The notes under the pieces were generated by a model. That model saw only the letters and a program-made list of their open reading frames with translations. It ran no database searches and had not been told where the DNA came from. From UBA1479 sp963976055 (GTDB lineage: Bacteria > Pseudomonadota > Alphaproteobacteria > Rhodospirillales > Casp-alpha2), in contig CAXBJB010000001.1 in the NCBI GenBank assembly GCA_963976055.1, forward strand, positions 434,001 through 498,000: 64,000 nt of DNA, read 5' to 3'. Each line of letters starts with the position of its first letter. The first letter of the stretch is position 1. Positions 60,351 through 64,000 of this stretch are shown here, one piece after another. Position numbers and translations under genes: made by a program.

Positions 60351-61043
60351 CTAGGCCCGGGGGGCTTCGGCTGTTTCCTCGTGGCGGCCCTGCTTCGGGC
60401 GGACCCGGTCGAGAAACCGTACTGCCGTTTCGGCCCGGCGCAGTCCCTTGTCGAGCGCCGCCATGGTCTTTGCCTGATCGGCGCCGTCGTCGCCCAGCCA
60501 CACCCGGAAGGCGTCGGCATAGACCAGGGCCAGACCCTTGGCGCGCAGCAGCCCGCAGGGCCCCGAGGCGTCGATGCCGGCGGCCGCAAGCACCCGGGTC
60601 ATGGTCCGCGCCATGCGCGGCAGGAACCGCAGCGCCGCCGGATCGCAGAGCGAATCCTTGGCGATCTCGGCCATGGCGGCCCGGTGGGGGGCGAGCGCGT
60701 CGAACCGTTCCATCAGAAGGTCGAACAGGCGATCGCGGATGCCGATGCCCGCGTCGCCCGAGGCCGCATGGGCGTCGGCGGCGGCCAGCATCTGTGCATC
60801 GATACGGTCCTGGAACGCGTTGACGATGTCGTACTTGGTGGGAAAGGGGATCAGTATATCGGACAGCGGCACCCCAGCATCGGCGGCCACGTCGGCCAGG
60901 GAGAGCCGCCGCCAGCCGTCCCGCGCGACCCGTGCCATGGCGGCGTCGATCACGGAGTCCCGCGGATCGCCCGGGGACGCGGTCTTCGCCTTGCTTTTGC
61001 CGCTTGCCTTGCCTGAGGTCGTACCTTGGGGCCGCTTGGCCAT
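60351..61043 (-). CDS. TetR-type / COQ9-like protein
   Basis: 230 aa. A basic N-terminal tail (1-26), a TetR-like helix-turn-helix (VIDAAMARVARDGWRRLSLA then DVAADAGVPLSDILIPFPTK, near 31-70), and a C-terminal part with VWLGDDGADQAKTMAALDKG near 185, resembling the WLxDxSxxxxxTxAxLDxRL end of COQ9 proteins of alphaproteobacteria. It may be a ubiquinone-synthesis lipid-binding factor instead of a repressor; both readings remain open. Convergent position to nothing; the phasin control region lies just left. Confidence 0.7.
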   Translation of the reverse strand: MAKRPQGTTSGKASGKSKAKTASPGDPRDSVIDAAMARVARDGWRRLSLADVAADAGVPLSDILIPFPTKYDIVNAFQDRIDAQMLAAADAHAASGDAGIGIRDRLFDLLMERFDALAPHRAAMAEIAKDSLCDPAALRFLPRMARTMTRVLAAAGIDASGPCGLLRAKGLALVYADAFRVWLGDDGADQAKTMAALDKGLRRAETAVRFLDRVRPKQGRHEETAEAPRA

Positions 61044-61115
61044 GGCGGAGCCTCCTTACCTGCGCTTTTCATTATGTAGGAAGGATCGGCGGAAATGCCA
61101 GCCGGATCGCGGCGG

Positions 61116-61967
61116 CTATTCCGCCAGTTCGCGGGACCGCCTGGCGGCGGCGGCGACGCAATCGGTCACCAAATCGCCCAGGGGGCCATTGGCGGGGTCG
61201 TCCTTGTTGGGATCGCCGCCCATCAGGACCGTCAGTCCGGCCGCAGTGGTGCCGCCGGGGCTGGTCACGTTGCGGCGCAGGATTTCCGGCGTGTCCGTGG
61301 CGGCGCGGTGCAGCAGCTCGCCCGCGCCCTCGACCGTTGCCCGGGCCAGCGAATCCGCGAGATCTGCCGGCAGGCCCGCTGCGCGGCCCGCCCGGGCCAG
61401 GCATTCGACCATATGAAAGACATAGGCCGGACCGCTGCCGGACAGGCCGGTGACCGCATGCAGCAGGTCTTCGTCCTCGACCCAATGAACCTGGCCGACG
61501 GCGGTCAGAAGATCGTGGCACAGCTTCTGCTGGGCGTCGGTGACGCGGGCGTTGGCGCAGGCGACGCTGACCCCCCGGCCGACGGCGGCCGGGGTATTGG
61601 GCATGGCGCGGACGACCGCCGCGACTTCGCCCAGGTAATCCTCGAACAAGGCGATGGGCGTGCCGGCGGCGATGGACAGGAACACGGTCGCCGGCCCGGC
61701 GAACGGAAGATAGTCGGGAACGACGTCGGCCATGACCTGCGGCTTGACGGCGAACATCACCAGTTCGGGCAGGAAATCCGGGGGCAGGTCGTCCGCCACG
61801 GCGGCGACGGTGACGCCGTGATCGCGGGCCAGGACCGAGGCGCTGTCGGGGTTGGGTTCGACGACGAAGATGTCGGTCGCCGGAATGCCGCGGCCGATCC
61901 ATCCGGCCATCAGGGCGCCGCCCATCTTGCCGCCGCCGACAACCAACAAGGGATGGGCGGCCGTCAT
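61116..61967 (-). CDS. proC: Pyrroline-5-carboxylate reductase
   Basis: 283 aa; last step of proline synthesis. N-terminal Rossmann turn LLVVGGGKMGGALMAGWI near residue 6, VFAVKPQVMADVVPDY near 72, MPNTPAAVGRGVSVACAN near 118 and the C-terminal family block TGLSGSGPAYVFHMVECLA near 168 followed by VTSPGGTTAAGLTVL near 233. proB and proA are about 30 kb left, so the pathway is split. Confidence 0.95.
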   Translation of the reverse strand: MTAAHPLLVVGGGKMGGALMAGWIGRGIPATDIFVVEPNPDSASVLARDHGVTVAAVADDLPPDFLPELVMFAVKPQVMADVVPDYLPFAGPATVFLSIAAGTPIALFEDYLGEVAAVVRAMPNTPAAVGRGVSVACANARVTDAQQKLCHDLLTAVGQVHWVEDEDLLHAVTGLSGSGPAYVFHMVECLARAGRAAGLPADLADSLARATVEGAGELLHRAATDTPEILRRNVTSPGGTTAAGLTVLMGGDPNKDDPANGPLGDLVTDCVAAAARRSRELAE

Positions 61968-61998
61968 GGCAGGGCTCCTTCGATCCTGCGGGGCGGGA

Positions 61999-62502
61999 TC
62001 AGGCTTCGCCGACCGTGTCCACCATGGCGGCGGCCACGGCGTCGTCGGCGGTGCGACCCCCCCAGATCACGTATTGGAAGGCGGGGTAAAAGCGTTCGCA
62101 TTCGTACAGCGCCGTTTCGACGATGTCCTCCATCTGGCTCATGGTCGGGCCGTTGGCCGCGCGCATGGGCAGGACATGGCGGAACATGGGCAGGCCTTCG
62201 TCATCCCACATGCCGAAATGGCCGAGCCAGAGCTTTTCATTGACCCGGGCCAGAAGCTCGTAGACCGGCGTGCGCCGCTCCTGGGGCACGCGCATGTCGA
62301 AGGCGCAGGTGAAGTGCATGGCCTCGATTTCGTCGTTCCAGGCGAAATAGAGGCTGTAGTCGCACCAGGTTCCCGGCACTTGAACGGCCAGTTCCTGGTC
62401 GCTTCGGCGGTCGAAGGTCCAGTCGTTTCCTTCCACGATCTGTTCGATCAGATCCAAAGGATTGTGTTTTTGGGTATCTACGGCGAATTCGAGTGCAGGC
62501 AT
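61999..62502 (-). CDS. YbjN domain-containing protein
   Basis: 167 aa. Pattern of the alphaproteobacterial YbjN/DUF1790-like group: NPLDLIEQIVEGNDWTFDRR near residue 14, VPGTWCDYSLYFAWNDEIEA near 42, LLARVNEKLWLGHFGMWDDE near 84, and MFRHVLPM near 106. The fold resembles type III secretion chaperones; function unknown. ATG 62502 has AAGGAG upstream. It lies 31 nt before proC, so the two may be co-transcribed. The 286 nt to the right holds no gene. Confidence 0.82.
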   Translation of the reverse strand: MPALEFAVDTQKHNPLDLIEQIVEGNDWTFDRRSDQELAVQVPGTWCDYSLYFAWNDEIEAMHFTCAFDMRVPQERRTPVYELLARVNEKLWLGHFGMWDDEGLPMFRHVLPMRAANGPTMSQMEDIVETALYECERFYPAFQYVIWGGRTADDAVAAAMVDTVGEA

Positions 62503-62788
62503 GGCCGCTGCTCCTTCGTGGCTGGACCGGCGGCGCCCGGCGGGCGCCTCCAGGCTTGTCGCCAAAGGGATCGCCCACAACATCTCGGAGGTTACCGAAA
62601 TATGGTATCTGTGGCCCCCTTGGATACAAGAGCTAGCCTGCCTTAAGGGCGAAAGCCGTGCAAGGGCGGATTGGGGCGGTTCTGTGAATATTTGTGGAAG
62701 AATCGGGAATCAGAAAGGCTTAGACGCAAACGCGCCAAAACGCCGCCGGACGCAAGGTCCTGAAACGACTCCATATATGGACGGAAGG

Positions 62789-63124
62789 TCAGGCCTTCGG
62801 TTTGCCCGCCGGGGCCTTGCGCGGGGCGGGTTTAGCCGTGGTTTTTTTCGCGGCCGCCCGAGGCTTGGCGGCTCCTTGGCCGGCCAGTTGGGCCTCCAGT
62901 TTGGCGACTCGGGCTTCCAGTTTTTCCTGTGCCGCGCGGGCGTTCTTCGCGACTTCGGCCATGGCGTCGAACTCGTCGCGGGGAACCAAGTTGCCGTCGG
63001 CCAGGAATCGTTCGATCTGTTGGCGGATCATGGCTTCCAGTTCGTCCTTCATGCCGGCGAGCGTCGCCACGGCGCCGTTGGCCACCTTGGCCAAGTCGTC
63101 GAGGATTCGGTTGGACGTCTGCAT
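62789..63124 (-). CDS. ubiK: Ubiquinone biosynthesis accessory factor UbiK (BMFP family)
   Basis: 111 aa. An amphipathic helix (MQTSNRILDDLAKVANGAVA), MIRQQIERFLADGNLVPRDE near 32, and a coiled coil FDAMAEVAKNARAAQEKLEA near 53 ending in KLEAQLAG, the BMFP pattern. A Lys/Ala/Pro tail follows (84-111). It supports aerobic ubiquinone synthesis and binds lipid. Divergent from hldD. Confidence 0.88.
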   Translation of the reverse strand: MQTSNRILDDLAKVANGAVATLAGMKDELEAMIRQQIERFLADGNLVPRDEFDAMAEVAKNARAAQEKLEARVAKLEAQLAGQGAAKPRAAAKKTTAKPAPRKAPAGKPKA

Positions 63125-63240
63125 GGTGGAACTCCTTGGCTCGTGGCGCGTAATCTATAGAAGATATATGGCCTCCTTGGGGGGCTTTCGCAAGCGCGGG
63201 CCCTGTTGCTCCCCGGCCCGGCCCAGCCTATAAGCAGCCC

Positions 63241-64000
63241 ATGTATGTGGTCACCGGCGGCGCCGGTTTCATCGGATCGAATATCGTTCACGGGCTGGAG
63301 GCCAGGGGCCTGGGCCCGGTGGCGGTCGTCGACCATGTCGATTCGGACGAAAAGGCCCGCAACATCGCCAAGCGCCGGCAGGTGGAGACGGTCGCACCCG
63401 AGGGCCTGTCCCGATTCCTCGACGCCAACGCGGACCGGATTCGCGGCGTCATCCACATGGGCGCCATTTCGGCGACCACGGAATCGCGCCTGGTCCGCAT
63501 CATCAAGAATAACATTCTGCTGTCCCGCCGCCTGTGGCATTGGTGCGCGGATCAGGGCATTCCCTATATCTACGCCTCCTCGGCGGCGACCTATGGTGAC
63601 GGCGCCCAAGGCTTCGACGACGATGGTGCCATCGAGGCGCTCAAGGCGTTGAAGCCGCTCAACCTGTACGGCTGGTCGAAGAACCAGTTCGACATCTGGG
63701 TCGCGGAACAGGTCGCGGCGGGCGCCCCCAGGCCGCCGGGCTGGGCCGGGCTCAAGTTTTTCAACGTGTTCGGGCCCAATGAATACCATAAGGGCCGCAT
63801 GCAGTCCGTCGCCCGCCAGGTTTACGAGAATGCGGCCCGGGGCGAGGCCTGCACCCTGTTCAAATCCCATAACCCGGATTATCCCGACGGTGGTCAGCTG
63901 CGCGATTTCGTCTGGGTCGGTGATTGCGTCGATATGGTGTTGTGGCTGCTCGACCATCCCGAGGCCTCGGGCCTGTTCAACTGCGGGTCGGGCAAGGCGC
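63241..64000 (+). CDS. hldD: ADP-L-glycero-D-manno-heptose-6-epimerase, 3'-truncated by window edge
   Basis: 253 codons visible of about 320. SDR-type epimerase making the heptose donor for the LPS core. Seen: MYVVTGGAGFIGSNIVHGLE at the start (NADP turn), HMGAISATTES near 77, YIYASSAATYGDG near 113, LNLYGWSKNQFD near 140 (catalytic Tyr-x3-Lys), KFFNVFGPNEYHKGRMQSVA near 171 and RDFVWVGDCVDMVLWLL near 220. The NEYHKGRM block distinguishes HldD from other epimerases. Confidence 0.93.
   Translation, partial: MYVVTGGAGFIGSNIVHGLEARGLGPVAVVDHVDSDEKARNIAKRRQVETVAPEGLSRFLDANADRIRGVIHMGAISATTESRLVRIIKNNILLSRRLWHWCADQGIPYIYASSAATYGDGAQGFDDDGAIEALKALKPLNLYGWSKNQFDIWVAEQVAAGAPRPPGWAGLKFFNVFGPNEYHKGRMQSVARQVYENAARGEACTLFKSHNPDYPDGGQLRDFVWVGDCVDMVLWLLDHPEASGLFNCGSGKA

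Overview
The window is chromosomal DNA of an alphaproteobacterium, most likely from the Rhodospirillales. The pointers are a GC-rich core, L21 with a Lys/Ala-rich tail, the run gpmI, envC-like, ctpA, divergent polysaccharide deacetylase and rppH, a phasin gene, a COQ9-like gene and ubiK. The genus cannot be named from the sequence alone.

Layout. (1) 1-6968: 3' end of a [NiFe]-hydrogenase maturation operon, hypF(partial)-hypC-SIS-hypD-hypE-hypA-hypB, followed by a nickel/cobalt permease. Most junctions overlap or nearly touch, so it reads as one transcript for building and nickel-loading a hydrogenase whose structural genes lie outside the window. (2) 6969-27468: an accessory island, clearly more A/T-rich in its left part. 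On the minus strand it carries a SIR2-HerA pair, a phosphoribosyltransferase/winged-helix gene and a retron reverse transcriptase, with a recognisable msr-msd RNA between the last two. Next come an orphan gene, then a two-gene unit of an SF1 helicase and a membrane protein. The membrane gene is split by an IS3-family (IS407-like) element; removing the element and one 4-bp duplication restores a 449-codon frame exactly. The right part holds a phage-like module (ParB/N-methylase, DUF5681, terminase large subunit) without any capsid genes, then DUF3489-DUF2924-serine recombinase, and ends beside tRNA-Ser(CGA). Two stretches in this part fold into compact multi-helix structures that I cannot assign to a known RNA. 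(3) 27469-64000: GC-rich housekeeping DNA.

Core gene groups: rplU-rpmA with promoter and terminator; obgE-proB-proA-nadD-rsfS-rlmH; gpmI, envC-like, ctpA, polysaccharide deacetylase, rppH and a Ca2+/cation antiporter; a pteridine-reductase-like SDR plus folB; uvrC-pgsA and a molybdenum cofactor run (mobB-moeA-moaD-moaE); HAD phosphatase, LOG-like protein and a PhyH dioxygenase. Then follow corA and ilvE facing a MarR gene across a palindromic operator, two two-component pairs, a CsaA-like protein, a phasin with two candidate PhaR sites, a TetR/COQ9-like gene, proC, a YbjN-like gene, ubiK, and the start of hldD at the right edge.

The most interesting material is the 7-20 kb defence-like block: a retron with visible ncRNA, SIR2-HerA on the same strand beside it, and the helicase/membrane pair, which I cannot match to a named system and which an insertion sequence has inactivated. 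The compact RNA-like structures at 20143-20283 and 24355-24440 come next. Coordinates, reading frames, motifs and inverted repeats were read directly; family names rest on recognised motifs and were not checked against any database.
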